Shown: positions 11,137 through 20,484, counted from the first letter of the stretch. The stretch: 64,000 bases of DNA from Rhodospirillaceae bacterium (GCA_020638575.1 JACKIH010000003.1:1593501-1657500), one strand, 5' to 3'. Numbers and translations are program-made. The notes: generated from the sequence alone by a model not told the origin.

Positions 11137-11700
11137 ATGTCCTTGCCTACCGACGACACCCTGATGGACCTGATCGCCGGGGGGGACGCCGCCGCCTGTC
11201 GCACCCTGCTGGACCGCCACCTGGGTCCGGTGCTGGCCTACTGCCAGCGCATCCTCGGCAGCCGGGCGGACGCCGAGGACGTGGCCCAGGAGGTGTTCGT
11301 GCGGGCCTGGGCGAAATCGCCGGAATGGCAGCCGGGCACGGCCCGGCTCACCACCTGGCTCCACACCGTGGCCTTGAACCTGTGCCGCGACCGCCTGCGC
11401 CGCGTCCGGCCCGATCCGCTGGAGGATGTGCCGGAACCGGTCGATCCCTCGCTGACGGCGGAGGACCGGGTGGGCGGCCGGGAGATCGGCCAACATATCG
11501 ACCGGGCCCTGGCGGAGTTGCCGGAACGCCAGCGGGAGGCGATCGTGCTCTCCCACTACCAGGCGCTGGACAACCCCGCCGTCGCCCAAGTCTTGAACCT
11601 CAGCGTGCCGGCGGTCGAATCGCTGCTGGCGCGCGCCCGGCGGACGCTGCGCCGCCAGCTGCAACCGGTGGCTGACGAGGTGCTGCGGAGGACATCATGA
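11137..11700 (+). CDS. ECF-type RNA polymerase sigma factor
   Basis: An extracytoplasmic-function sigma-70 family protein of 187 residues. Region 2 reads ILGSRADAEDVAQEVFVRAW, and region 4 reads LPERQREAIVLSHYQ followed by the helix-turn-helix NPAVAQVLNLSVPAVESLLARARRTLR. It would direct polymerase to a small stress regulon. The stop overlaps the next start (ATGA at 11697-11700), so sigma factor and putative anti-sigma factor are translationally coupled, as is normal for such pairs. Confidence 0.93.
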   Translation: MSLPTDDTLMDLIAGGDAAACRTLLDRHLGPVLAYCQRILGSRADAEDVAQEVFVRAWAKSPEWQPGTARLTTWLHTVALNLCRDRLRRVRPDPLEDVPEPVDPSLTAEDRVGGREIGQHIDRALAELPERQREAIVLSHYQALDNPAVAQVLNLSVPAVESLLARARRTLRRQLQPVADEVLRRTS

Positions 11701-12206
11701 GCGCTGACCGCACCCTGCCCACCCTGGAGGCGTTCCAGGACCTGCTGGACCGCTACGGTCCCCGCCTGGAGACCTGGCCGGCCGACCGCCGTGCCGCAGC
11801 CGACGCGCTGTGCCGTCACGATGACCAAGCGCGGCGCTTGCTGGATGAGGCGGCCGCCCTGGCAACCCTGCTCGACCAGTCCCAGGTGGCACCGCCCGAC
11901 GCCGCACTCACTGCACGCATCCTGGCGACGGCCCCGCCCTGGCCGCTGAAGCGGGCGGAACCCCGCCGCAGCTTTTGGCAGTCCATCGCCGAGGGCCTCG
12001 GCCTCGATACGTTGGGCAGCGGCCTGCGGCCTGCGGTGGCGCTGGCGAGCGCCCTGGTGCTCGGCCTCTCCCTGGGGCTGGCCACCGAGATCGGCTTCAG
12101 CTCCTCCAGCGATTCGCTGCTCACGGCCGACACCATCGACGGCTACGCCTTCGGCTTCCTCGGCCTCAGCGACGATGCCGCCGCCACAGCGGATCAGCCG
12201 ACATGA
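11697..12206 (+). CDS. Putative anti-sigma factor (single-pass membrane protein)
   Basis: A 169-residue protein with a cytoplasmic N-terminal part containing the motif RYGPRLETWPADRR, one hydrophobic segment at about 110-130 (RPAVALASALVLGLSLGLAT) and a short polar tail. This topology and its position (overlapping the sigma gene by 4 bases, followed by another 4-base overlap) fit an anti-sigma factor that holds the ECF factor at the membrane. I see no HxxxCxxC zinc motif, so it is not a ZAS-type anti-sigma factor. Function is inferred from context and topology. Confidence 0.7.
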   Translation: MSADRTLPTLEAFQDLLDRYGPRLETWPADRRAAADALCRHDDQARRLLDEAAALATLLDQSQVAPPDAALTARILATAPPWPLKRAEPRRSFWQSIAEGLGLDTLGSGLRPAVALASALVLGLSLGLATEIGFSSSSDSLLTADTIDGYAFGFLGLSDDAAATADQPT

Positions 12207-12817
12207 CGGCCGCCCCTGCCGCACCCCAGCGGCGTCGGCGCTGGCCGCGTGTCGTCCTGGCGGTCTCGCTGGTGCTGAACATCCTGTTCATCGGGCTGGT
12301 GGCCGGGCGCCTGCTCGCCGGCGGCGTGTTCGGCCCGGCCCCTTTCGGGGGGCCGCCGATGCGCGAGCTGCCGGAACTTGCCCAGGCCCTGCCCGACGAC
12401 GAGCGCGACATGGCCTGGGCTGCCTTCCGCACGCGCGCGCCGCAACTGCGCACCGCCTTCATGGCGATCGGGGCCGCCCGCGACGGCGTGATGGATGCAC
12501 TCGCCGCGGAGCCCTTCGATCCCGATGCCATGGATGCCGCCCTCGCCAGCTTACGCGAGCGGACCGAAGAGGCGCAGATCGTCGTCCACGGCGCCTTGGC
12601 GGAGATCAGCCGCAACCTCAGCCCCGAAGGCCGCCACGCGGTGGTGGAGGCGGCCCGCGGCATGGGCCGGCGCATGGGCCATGGCGGCCTCGGGGGACTG
12701 TTGGGCGGCGGCCCCGGCCCGGGTCCCGGTGGCGGGCCGGGCCACGGCGGCGGCATCATGGGCCCGGGCGAACCTCCGCCCCCGCCGCCGCCCCCGCCGC
12801 CGCCCTCGCAACCCTGA
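12203..12817 (+). CDS. Periplasmic heavy-metal sensor-like protein (CpxP/Spy-related) with polyproline tail
   Basis: A 204-residue protein with an N-terminal membrane anchor (VVLAVSLVLNILFIGLVAG, 16-34) followed by a helical periplasmic domain of about 100 residues resembling the Metal_resist/CpxP-Spy fold. The C-terminus is low-complexity, with Gly/His/Pro-rich sequence ending in a run of about 12 prolines. Its start overlaps the previous stop (ATGA at 12203-12206). It is the last gene of the EF-hand/sigma/anti-sigma run and probably acts as a metal or misfolding sensor for it. Binding specificity cannot be read from sequence. Confidence 0.75.
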   Translation: MTAAPAAPQRRRRWPRVVLAVSLVLNILFIGLVAGRLLAGGVFGPAPFGGPPMRELPELAQALPDDERDMAWAAFRTRAPQLRTAFMAIGAARDGVMDALAAEPFDPDAMDAALASLRERTEEAQIVVHGALAEISRNLSPEGRHAVVEAARGMGRRMGHGGLGGLLGGGPGPGPGGGPGHGGGIMGPGEPPPPPPPPPPPSQP

Positions 12818-12897
12818 GCGGACGCCATTAAGGTTTCCTTGAGGGGCGGCGGCCTAGGGTGGACTGCAGTTGTTCCCCTGCCATGAGCCGCGGCCCG

Positions 12898-13137
12898 ATG
12901 AGATACGCCCTGTTCGCCCTCTTGCTGACGGCAGCCGCCTGCACCGCGCCGGAGCAACCGCAGGTGCGGCCGGTGGTCATCGCCCCCACCCTGGATCCCT
13001 ACGTGCCGGGAGAATCGGCGATCTACTGCTACCGCACGCTCGCCGACGTGGTGTGCTCTTCGGAACCCCAGGGAGGCCCGCCCAACCGCTTGGTGGGCGC
13101 CTATACCGACCGCCCCCAGGTGCCGGTCACGCAGTAA
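12898..13137 (+). CDS. Small lipoprotein, unknown function
   Basis: The product is 79 residues (84 if ATG 12883 is used). It has a short lipoprotein signal MRYALFALLLTAAAC with the lipidated Cys at about 15, then a mature part containing IAPTLDPYVPGESAIYCYRTLADVVCSS. The YCYRTLADVxC block occurs in a family of small alphaproteobacterial lipoproteins of unknown role; I recall it but cannot name it. It is likely attached to the outer or inner membrane on the periplasmic side. Confidence 0.75.
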   Translation: MRYALFALLLTAAACTAPEQPQVRPVVIAPTLDPYVPGESAIYCYRTLADVVCSSEPQGGPPNRLVGAYTDRPQVPVTQ

Positions 13138-13368
13138 TTCCGAGCGGAATGGTCGTTTAACGCCGCGTTCGATCCGCAACCGTCGGACCGCGACGTTTAT
13201 TGCGCCGCGGCCAATACGGCGTTGCCGTCACCATGGCAGATGCCGCGCAACACTCTGACCCGAAACACAACTCCAGGGAAATTCGAGCCATCTTTATCTT
13301 TTCACCGTAGCTTAGGGTCGTGTAAGACTTGGATGAAGTGATTCAGGACGAAACGGGCCGAGCCGGCG

Positions 13369-14226
13369 ATGCAAAAACAATGGCGAATGACGGCCAGCGT
13401 GCTGGCGGCCCTCCTCATCGGGTCGACGGGCGGCTGTGCGCTCCCCGGGTCGATTCAGGGGGACGCGCTACGCGGCGACAGGCTCTCCGACCTGCCGGAC
13501 GATCCGAACGGCGAGCGGGTGCAGACGCTTTTGCGTATGGGCGACTTCACGCTGGCCCGTGGCGATGCGGTGTCGGCAGTCGCCATGTACCGGGAAGCCC
13601 ATTCGGCCGCCCCCAGCGCCATCACGCCCCTGCTGCGGCTGGGTGCCGCACTCGCCCAGATCGGCTCCTACCAGGAAAGTGCGGGCGCCTACCGGTCCGC
13701 CCTGGAGATCGACGCGGTGAACTCCGAAGCCCAGCGCGGCCTCGGCAACGCGCTGGTGGCGCTCAATCGTCCCACTGAAGCGCTGCCCTATCTGGAAACG
13801 GCGCTGGCCATTTCCAACGACTATCGCGCCTACAACTCCATCGGCGTGGCGCTGGACCAGCTCGGCCGCCACGACGACGCGCAGTTCTACTATCGCCAGG
13901 GCGTTGCCGCCGCTCCCAACGACATCGACCTGGTGTCCAACCTGGCCCTGTCGCTGGCGCTCAGCGGCCAGTTCCAGGAAGCCATCGCGTTCGCCGAACA
14001 GGCCGCCAGCGTACCGGAAGCCAATATCCGCCATCGCCAGACCCTGGCACTGGTGCTGGCGCTGGCCGGCCAATCCGACGCCGCGGCGGAAATCATGGCA
14101 GCCGACATGCCGGCCGAACAGGTGCAAGCCGCCATGCAGTATTTCGCGGTGGTGCGCTCCATCCCCAACAGCGCCGACCGGGCGGTCGCCATCGGCGGCG
14201 CGGGCGCCGCGGCCATCGGTCCCTAG
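13369..14226 (+). CDS. TPR-repeat lipoprotein, TadD-like
   Basis: The protein is 285 residues with a lipoprotein-type signal (VLAALLIGSTGGC, Cys about 23) and then tandem tetratricopeptide repeats, e.g. ARGDAVSAVAMYREAHSAAP, QIGSYQESAGAYRSALEIDA and QLGRHDDAQFYYRQGVAAAP. The overall plan resembles TadD, the pilotin-like TPR lipoprotein of Flp/Tad pilus systems. No other tad genes are in view, so the Tad role is unproven; it could be another TPR assembly factor. It is preceded by 231 bases without a gene. Confidence 0.8.
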   Translation: MQKQWRMTASVLAALLIGSTGGCALPGSIQGDALRGDRLSDLPDDPNGERVQTLLRMGDFTLARGDAVSAVAMYREAHSAAPSAITPLLRLGAALAQIGSYQESAGAYRSALEIDAVNSEAQRGLGNALVALNRPTEALPYLETALAISNDYRAYNSIGVALDQLGRHDDAQFYYRQGVAAAPNDIDLVSNLALSLALSGQFQEAIAFAEQAASVPEANIRHRQTLALVLALAGQSDAAAEIMAADMPAEQVQAAMQYFAVVRSIPNSADRAVAIGGAGAAAIGP

Positions 14227-14284
14227 GTTCGCAGCCGCCGTGTGGCGGCGCGCCTGACATCAGCCCGTAGCCCTGGTGCGTCCC

Positions 14285-15400
14285 ATGGCTGAGCCGGCCC
14301 GTGCCGATCCTCCTCCCGCAACGGCCCCCACGCCCGGCCACCCGCCGCGCTTGGCCGACGACTTCGCCAACCTGCGCCCGGTGGAACGCGTCGCGCTGGC
14401 CGACCTGCTGGCCGATCCCGCGCGCTTGAAGGCCCGCATCGCCGGCCGCGGCCGCACGCCGCTGATCGTTACCGGCGTGGCCGACACCTGGGCGGAGCCG
14501 GTGCGCGCCGACCCGCTGGGCTGCCTGCGCGCCCGCGCGCATGGCGACTCGGTGATCTCCGTCCACCGCACGCCGCGCGGCGGCCCGCGCCGTCCGGGCG
14601 GGCAGATGACGGTGGCGGAGTTTTTTGCCGCAGTGTTCGACCGCGGCGAGAGCGCGCGGGTGTTCGGGCTGACCACCGGCCATTTCCCCGCCGAGGCCGT
14701 GGGCGCCTACCGGCCGCCGGACGCCCTGATCGGAGCCCTGCCCATCCGCGACCGCTATTTCGGCATCGAGACCGGCATGCTGTTCCTCGGCAACGATGCC
14801 GCGACCGACATGCACTATGACCGGGAATGGAACGACCTGCTGCACATCGCCGTCGCCGGTCGGCGGCGGTTGACCCTGTTTGCGCCGGACCAGAGCACGG
14901 CGCTCCACAAGCTGCCGCTGATTTCCGACAGCGCGCTCGACTTCGACCGGCCGACCCCGCCGGACACGCTCGGCATCGACCAGGCGATAGGCTACCGCTG
15001 CGAGCTTGAAGCTGGCGAGATGCTGGTGCTGCCGTGCCGCTACTGGCACTTCATCGAATATATCGAGCCCAGTGCCGCGGTGAGCTATTCCTTCTACACC
15101 AGCCGCATCACCTGGCTGTTCGGCACGCTCAACGGCCTCTTCTACAACGGCTTCAGCGTGGCGCGGCGGTTCAACGAAGCGGGCTGGTTCCGCCGCTGGG
15201 GGCGCTGGCACGCACGCACCCGCGCCAAGCTGCGCTACGGGCCGCCGCGGGGGCCGGCGGTGGCAATGCTCAGGGCCGGCGGGCTCGCGCTGACCTGGCT
15301 GGCGGAACGCACGGTCTACTGCCTGCTGTGGTACCCGATGCTGTTCTTCTTCCTGGCGCGCTACCGCGGCGGCGCCAACATCTACGCCTCGAAGACGTAG
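14285..15400 (+). CDS. Cupin/JmjC-like protein with C-terminal membrane segment
   Basis: A 371-residue protein with a cupin-8/JmjC-type core: HYD (His177-x-Asp179) and a later His255 in YWHFIEYI form the usual 2-His-1-carboxylate Fe(II) site of 2-oxoglutarate-dependent oxygenases. GRRRLTLFAPDQ is the typical strand after the HxD. The C-terminal ~40 residues include a hydrophobic stretch (VYCLLWYPMLFFFLA, about 345-359) that may anchor it to the membrane. ATG 14285 is used; an in-frame GTG lies at 14276. It is convergent with mfd. The substrate is unknown. Confidence 0.75.
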   Translation: MAEPARADPPPATAPTPGHPPRLADDFANLRPVERVALADLLADPARLKARIAGRGRTPLIVTGVADTWAEPVRADPLGCLRARAHGDSVISVHRTPRGGPRRPGGQMTVAEFFAAVFDRGESARVFGLTTGHFPAEAVGAYRPPDALIGALPIRDRYFGIETGMLFLGNDAATDMHYDREWNDLLHIAVAGRRRLTLFAPDQSTALHKLPLISDSALDFDRPTPPDTLGIDQAIGYRCELEAGEMLVLPCRYWHFIEYIEPSAAVSYSFYTSRITWLFGTLNGLFYNGFSVARRFNEAGWFRRWGRWHARTRAKLRYGPPRGPAVAMLRAGGLALTWLAERTVYCLLWYPMLFFFLARYRGGANIYASKT

Positions 15401-15430
15401 AACGTGATGACGTGGGCGGCATCAGCCCGC

Positions 15431-15485
15431 ACCCCCACCCGGCCGCCCAATATTTTACAGGGGCTTGGGCGGCCGGGTGGCGGGG
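15431..15485. repeat. GC-rich palindromic element between convergent genes (REP-like family copy)
   Basis: A perfect 16-bp inverted repeat: CCACCCGGCCGCCCAA at 15435-15450 and TTGGGCGGCCGGGTGG at 15465-15480, with a 14-nt loop. Flanking C-runs and G-runs can extend the stem past a bulge. It sits between two convergent genes and could act as a bidirectional terminator. The right arm is identical to 51932-51947, so it belongs to a repeated family. Confidence 0.85.
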
Positions 15486-15558
15486 TTGGGCCGGGAAGCC
15501 CCCGGCCCAACTGCCGGGACCGAACTTACAGAGCGCGAAAGCGCTCCAGACAGCCGCC

Positions 15559-18500
15559 TCACGCCGCCATGCCGGCGAGTTCCACCAGCAGCTTGCGGGC
15601 ACCGTCGACGCGCGAGCGCTCCGACGACCAGGCCCGCAGCAGCACCAGCTTGTGGTCGGCCCGCACCTTGGCCGCCCCTGCCTGGCCCTGGATGTAGGCC
15701 ACCAGCTTGGCCGGCTGGGCGAAGCGGTTGCCGCGGAAGGCCACCACGGCCCCCTTGGGCCCGGCATCCAGCTTCTCCACCCCGGCCGTCTTGCAGAGCT
15801 GCTTCAGGCCCACCAGCGTCAACAGATTCTCCACCTCCGCCGGCAGCTTGCCGAAGCGGTCGATCAGCTCCGCGGCGAAGGTCTCCAGCTCGCCGGCATC
15901 CTCCAGCCGGCCGAGGCGACGGTAGATGTCGAGCCGCACATGCAGGTCGGCCACATAGGCTTCGGGGATCAGCACCGGCATGCCCAGGTTGATCTGCGGC
16001 GACCAGGTGTCCTCGGTGTACTCCGTAGCCCCGCCCTTGGCCGCCGCCACCGCGTCCTGCAGCATCTGCTGATAGAGTTCCACGCCGACTTCGCGGATGT
16101 GGCCGGACTGCTCCTCGCCCAACAGGTTGCCGGCGCCGCGGATGTCCATGTCGTGGCTGGCCAGGGTGAAGCCCGCACCCAGGCTCTCCAGTGTTTCGAT
16201 CACGTGCAGGCGCTGCTTGGCGACGTCGGATAGCGGCTTGGCCGCATCGTAGGTGAGGTAGGCGTAGCCGCGCACCTTCGAACGGCCGATGCGGCCGCGG
16301 AGCTGGTAGAGCTGGGCCAGCCCGAACATGTCCGCGCGGTGGATGATCAGCGTATTGGCCGCCGCCACGTCGAGCCCGCTTTCCACGATGTTGGTGCTGA
16401 GCAGCACGTCGAACTGGCCGTCGTAGAAGGCGCTCATCACGTCTTCGAGCTGGCTGGCCGCCATCCGCCCATGGGCATTGACGATCTTCGCCTCCGGGAC
16501 GAGTTGGGCAAGCTGCTCGTGCATCGGCGCCAGGTCTTCGATGCGTGGGCACACGTAGTAGGTCTGGCCGCCGCGGAAGTGCTCGCGCAGGATCGCCTCG
16601 CGCACGATCAGCGGGTCGTAGGGCAAAACGAAGGTGCGCACCGCCAGCCGGTCCACCGGCGGCGTGGCAATGAGCGACAGCTCGCGCACGCCCGACAGCG
16701 CCATCTGCAAGGTGCGCGGGATCGGCGTCGCCGTCAGCGTCAGCACATGCACATTGGCGCGCAGGTCCTTCAGCCGCTCCTTCTGCTTCACCCCGAAGCG
16801 CTGCTCCTCGTCGACGATCACCAGCCCCAGCCGGTCGAAGTGTACGGATTTGGCGAGCAACGCGTGGGTGCCCACCACCACGTCCAAGGTGCCGTCCGCC
16901 AGCCCCTCGCGCACCGCCTTGGCGTCCTTGGCGGAGACCAGGCGGGAGAGCTGGCCCACACGAATCGGCAGGCCCTGAAACCGTTCGGTGAAGGTGCGGT
17001 AGTGCTGGCGCGCGAGCAGCGTGGTCGGCACCACGATGGCCACCTGGCGGCCGTGCGAGGCGGCAACGAAGGCGGCCCTGAGCGCCACTTCCGTCTTGCC
17101 GAAGCCGACATCGCCGCACACCAGCCGGTCCATCGGCCGGGTGGAGCCGAGATCGCCCAGCACGTCGTCGATGGCGCGGAGCTGGTCGTCGGTCTCGGTG
17201 TAGGGGAAGCGGGCGGAGAACTCCTGATAGAGGCCCTCGGAACTGACCATGCTGTCGGCCTGCTGCAGCTCGCGCGCCGCGGCGATGCGCATGAGCTGGT
17301 CGGCCATGTCCTTCAGCCGCTTCTTGACGCGGGCCTTGCGCGCCTGCCAGCCGGCCCCGCCCAGCTTGTCCAGCGCCGCTTCGGCCTGGTCGGAGCCGAA
17401 GCGCGAGAGCACCTCGATGTTCTCCACCGGAACGTACAGCTTGTCGCCGTCGGCGTAGGTGAGGCGCAGGCAATCGTGGGCGGCCCCGGAGACCACCAGC
17501 GTCTCCAGCCCTTCGTAGCGGCCGACGCCGTGGTCCACATGGACCACCAGGTCGCCGGGGCTGAGTGCGGACACCTCGGCGATGAAGGCATCGGACTTGC
17601 GCTTGCGCCCCGACGGGCGGGTGAGGCGGTCGCCGAGGATGTCCTGCTCGGTGATGACGGCCAGGTCCGGGGCGGCGAACCCCACCTCCACCGGCAACAC
17701 CGCCAGGGCCACGGTGCGCGGGTCGAGCGCCTCCACATCCGCCCAGGTTTCGGCATCGGCCAGATGGCTCATGCCATGGTCTGTCAGCAGGCGCTTCAGC
17801 CGCTCCCGGGCGCCCAGCGTGTAGCCGGCGATGACCACGCGGCGGCCGTCGCGGCGCATCTGGGCGGCGTGGTCGCGCACGGCGTCGTAGAGGTTGACGT
17901 CGGGGTTGGCGCGCGCATCTGCGAAGTCGCGGCCTCGCCGCCCGCCGGCATCCATCGCCGCTCCGGCAGTCGCCGCGAAGGGCGAGAGCTGGGAGGCGTC
18001 GCGGCCGGCCAGCGAGGCTGTCCAGTCCTCCTCGGTGAGGTAGAGCGCCTCGGGCGGCAAGGGTTTGTAGACTGCCGTGTCGCCGTGCTTGCGCGCGACC
18101 AGGAACTGGCGGCGCGCCTCGTAGAACTCGGCGATCTGCTCGCGCCGCGCGGTCAGGGCGTGGTCCGCCTGGTGATCGAGCGTCACCGCAGCGTCGGGCA
18201 GGTAGTCGAACAGGGTTTCCAGTTGCACGTGGAACAACGGCAGCCAGTGCTCCATGCCCTGGTGCCGGCGCGCCTCGCTGACGGCGTCGTAGAGGGGATC
18301 GCTGCCGGCCACCACGGCGCCGAACAGGCGGCGGTAGTCCGCACGGAAGCGGGCGATCGCGGCGTCCTCCAGCACCAGTTCGTGCATCGGCACCAAGATC
18401 ACCTGCTTGCGCTTGGCCTTGGTGCGTTGGGACAGCGCGTCGAACACGCGGATGGTGTCGACCTCGTCGCCGAACAGGTCGATGCGCACCGGGTCGTCGC

Positions 18501-19038
18501 GCCCCGGCGGAAAGATGTCGACGATGCCGCCGCGCAGCGCGAACTCGCCCGGCTCGCGCACCGTCTGGGCGCGGATATAGCCGTAGCGGTCGAGATAGGC
18601 GGTGAGCCGGTCGAGATCGAGGCGGGCGCCCACCGCCACCTTGCGCGTCGCCCCGTCGAACATGCTGCGCGGCGGCAGCCGCTGGGAGACGGCATTCACC
18701 GTGGTCAGCACGAGGCGCGGCCGCTCGGCAGGCCAGGTGGCCGCCAGCCGCGTCAGTGCTGCCACCCGCCGGGCGACGATGTCCGGCTTCGGCGACACCC
18801 GGTCGTAGGGCAGGCAGTCCCACGCCGGCACCTGCAGCACCGCGAGGTCGGGCGCGAAGAACTGGGCGATGGCGGCGATGCGCGCCATCCGCGCATCGTC
18901 CAGCGCCACGTGCAGCAGCCCCGCCCCGCCGCGCTTGCGCGCAAGCTGGGCGATCAGCCGGACATCGTGGCCGTCCGGTGCGCCGCAGATCAGAGCCGGA
19001 CCGCCGCCCTTGAAGCCGGCGTTGGAACCTTCGGGCAT
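15559..19038 (-). CDS. mfd: Transcription-repair coupling factor
   Basis: The product is 1159 residues, full length for Mfd, which removes RNA polymerase stalled at DNA lesions and recruits UvrA. Landmarks: an N-terminal UvrB-like part, the RNA-polymerase-interacting CarD-like domain near residue 500 (GDLVVHVDHGVGRYEGLETL), the helicase Walker A GDVGFGKTE near 646, the DEEQ box (VDEEQRFGVKQKE) near 742, the LRGRIGRS motif and the C-terminal TRCF domain. ATG 19038 is the first in-frame Met matching the family N-terminus. sdhE lies just upstream in the same direction, with recG close by, a common alphaproteobacterial neighbourhood. Confidence 0.97.
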   Translation of the reverse strand: MPEGSNAGFKGGGPALICGAPDGHDVRLIAQLARKRGGAGLLHVALDDARMARIAAIAQFFAPDLAVLQVPAWDCLPYDRVSPKPDIVARRVAALTRLAATWPAERPRLVLTTVNAVSQRLPPRSMFDGATRKVAVGARLDLDRLTAYLDRYGYIRAQTVREPGEFALRGGIVDIFPPGRDDPVRIDLFGDEVDTIRVFDALSQRTKAKRKQVILVPMHELVLEDAAIARFRADYRRLFGAVVAGSDPLYDAVSEARRHQGMEHWLPLFHVQLETLFDYLPDAAVTLDHQADHALTARREQIAEFYEARRQFLVARKHGDTAVYKPLPPEALYLTEEDWTASLAGRDASQLSPFAATAGAAMDAGGRRGRDFADARANPDVNLYDAVRDHAAQMRRDGRRVVIAGYTLGARERLKRLLTDHGMSHLADAETWADVEALDPRTVALAVLPVEVGFAAPDLAVITEQDILGDRLTRPSGRKRKSDAFIAEVSALSPGDLVVHVDHGVGRYEGLETLVVSGAAHDCLRLTYADGDKLYVPVENIEVLSRFGSDQAEAALDKLGGAGWQARKARVKKRLKDMADQLMRIAAARELQQADSMVSSEGLYQEFSARFPYTETDDQLRAIDDVLGDLGSTRPMDRLVCGDVGFGKTEVALRAAFVAASHGRQVAIVVPTTLLARQHYRTFTERFQGLPIRVGQLSRLVSAKDAKAVREGLADGTLDVVVGTHALLAKSVHFDRLGLVIVDEEQRFGVKQKERLKDLRANVHVLTLTATPIPRTLQMALSGVRELSLIATPPVDRLAVRTFVLPYDPLIVREAILREHFRGGQTYYVCPRIEDLAPMHEQLAQLVPEAKIVNAHGRMAASQLEDVMSAFYDGQFDVLLSTNIVESGLDVAAANTLIIHRADMFGLAQLYQLRGRIGRSKVRGYAYLTYDAAKPLSDVAKQRLHVIETLESLGAGFTLASHDMDIRGAGNLLGEEQSGHIREVGVELYQQMLQDAVAAAKGGATEYTEDTWSPQINLGMPVLIPEAYVADLHVRLDIYRRLGRLEDAGELETFAAELIDRFGKLPAEVENLLTLVGLKQLCKTAGVEKLDAGPKGAVVAFRGNRFAQPAKLVAYIQGQAGAAKVRADHKLVLLRAWSSERSRVDGARKLLVELAGMAA

Positions 19039-19078
19039 GGACTAGGGCCAATCGGCATTTGTCGCGTCGATCTGGCGC

Positions 19079-19405
19079 TCAGAGGTAATCGGCGATCTTG
19101 TGAGCACGCAGCCTTCCCATCACCGGGGTGTCGAACTCGGCCGGAACCGCCGCGCGCCCGTTGGCCCAGTCGTACAGATCCGCATCGTTGTTTTCCAGGA
19201 GAGCTTCGAACTGCGCCAGTTCGTCCGGCTCCAGCGTCTCCAGGTAGCGATCGGCGAAGGTGCCGAGCAGCAGATCAGCCTCCTTGGTGCCGCGGTGCCA
19301 CGCGCGGAACCGAAGCTGGCGCCGCCGAATGTATTCCGGATCGGCGTCCTCCGCGGTGGTGTGGGGGTGCTCCGGCGCTTCGCCTTCCGGGTATTTGATA
19401 GGCAT
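19079..19405 (-). CDS. sdhE: Succinate dehydrogenase assembly factor 2 (FAD assembly factor)
   Basis: A 108-residue protein of the SdhE/SDH5 (DUF339) family, which promotes covalent FAD attachment to SdhA. The conserved blocks are RRRQLRFRAWHRGTKEADLL (the RGxxExD-type surface motif), FADRYLETL and ALLENNDADLYDW. The gene is 40 bases upstream of mfd in the same direction and may share its transcript. Confidence 0.93.
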   Translation of the reverse strand: MPIKYPEGEAPEHPHTTAEDADPEYIRRRQLRFRAWHRGTKEADLLLGTFADRYLETLEPDELAQFEALLENNDADLYDWANGRAAVPAEFDTPVMGRLRAHKIADYL

Positions 19406-19571
19406 TCTTTTTTACCGTTCACATTCCTTTAACCTGGACACCCATATAGCCGACTCCTCTGAATTCTCAACCGGCCGAATTCTGTCGCATTGACTATTTG
19501 TCCTTTGTTAGGCTGACTCGGCTCGGCGTGGGGGCACCCGAGCCCAAATCTATCAGTCGGCGGAGCCTAAG

Positions 19572-20384
19572 GTGTTCAAGGTCATCTTCCTGGCGATGAT
19601 TCTGGGCGTAGCGGTGGGAGTCGGTGCCGTCTACTACGAACGCGAAGTCGGCGACCTGCCGACGCGGTCGGTGGACGTGGTTGTCGCCGACGAGCCGCTC
19701 GGCACGTTCAGCGAGCCGATCATCATCGTCTTTGGTCCGCCCCCCAGCGGCGACTACCAGATGGATCTCACGGGCAATCTCAGCAACGCCGGCAACCGCA
19801 TGCCCTTCGCGCTGGACATGGACGGCACGGTGGAAGGTCGCGCGCACCCGGACGGCGTGGACATGGTGCTGGGGATCGCCGACGTGAACGCCGAATTCAT
19901 GGATCAGCGCTTCTCCCAGGACCTCAATACCGAGGTCACCTACCGTTTCGATTCCGACGGCCGCTTCCTCGGCGCCGACCTGTCCGGCCTGGGCGGCACC
20001 GCTTCGCCGCTGCCCATGGGCCAGGCCGACGAGTTCCGCTATCTCGCCGCGGCCTTCCCGCCTGACGGGCTGCGCGTGGGCGAGCGCGTGCGCTTCTCCG
20101 ACACCCAGACGCTGGAGAACTACCCCGGCACGCCGCAGGTGACGGTGAGCGGCGAAGCCATCGTGGTGGAGCGCAGCGAGCACCAGGGGCGCGACGCGCT
20201 GACCATCGACGTCAGCGGCGAGATCCGCAGCGCCACCATCAACGGCACCTTCAGCGGCACCTCGCTGGTGGATATCGCCTCGGGCTTCGTGCTCGACGCC
20301 GACGTGACGGTGACCCTCAGCCTGCCGGTGCGCAACCGCAATGCCGTGGTCAGCCTGGACATGGCCTTCGCCACCGAGCTTTGA
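19572..20384 (+). CDS. Membrane-anchored hypothetical protein
   Basis: A 270-residue product with one N-terminal hydrophobic segment (VIFLAMILGVAVGVGAVYY, 4-22), which is an uncleaved anchor or signal. The rest is a beta-rich periplasmic domain with no cysteines or recognisable motif. Alternating hydrophobic strands such as DALTIDVSGEIRSATINGTF suggest a beta-sandwich or lipid-binding fold. It is divergent from sdhE and upstream of recG in the same direction. I do not recognise a family. Confidence 0.7.
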   Translation: MFKVIFLAMILGVAVGVGAVYYEREVGDLPTRSVDVVVADEPLGTFSEPIIIVFGPPPSGDYQMDLTGNLSNAGNRMPFALDMDGTVEGRAHPDGVDMVLGIADVNAEFMDQRFSQDLNTEVTYRFDSDGRFLGADLSGLGGTASPLPMGQADEFRYLAAAFPPDGLRVGERVRFSDTQTLENYPGTPQVTVSGEAIVVERSEHQGRDALTIDVSGEIRSATINGTFSGTSLVDIASGFVLDADVTVTLSLPVRNRNAVVSLDMAFATEL

Positions 20385-20484
20385 GGTCGGCTGCCGGCAC
20401 GCGTCCGCTGAGCCGCCGGGTATGTCTTCGGCTGGGCCGCTGAGGGCGGTTCCGTCCGGCCTGCGGCCCGCGTAGAACGGCGCC

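Noticed and set aside
16339..19398. A 1019-codon plus-strand open frame opposite mfd and sdhE
   Set aside because: It mirrors the mfd codon pattern, has no family motifs and no ribosome site; mfd on the other strand is unambiguous.
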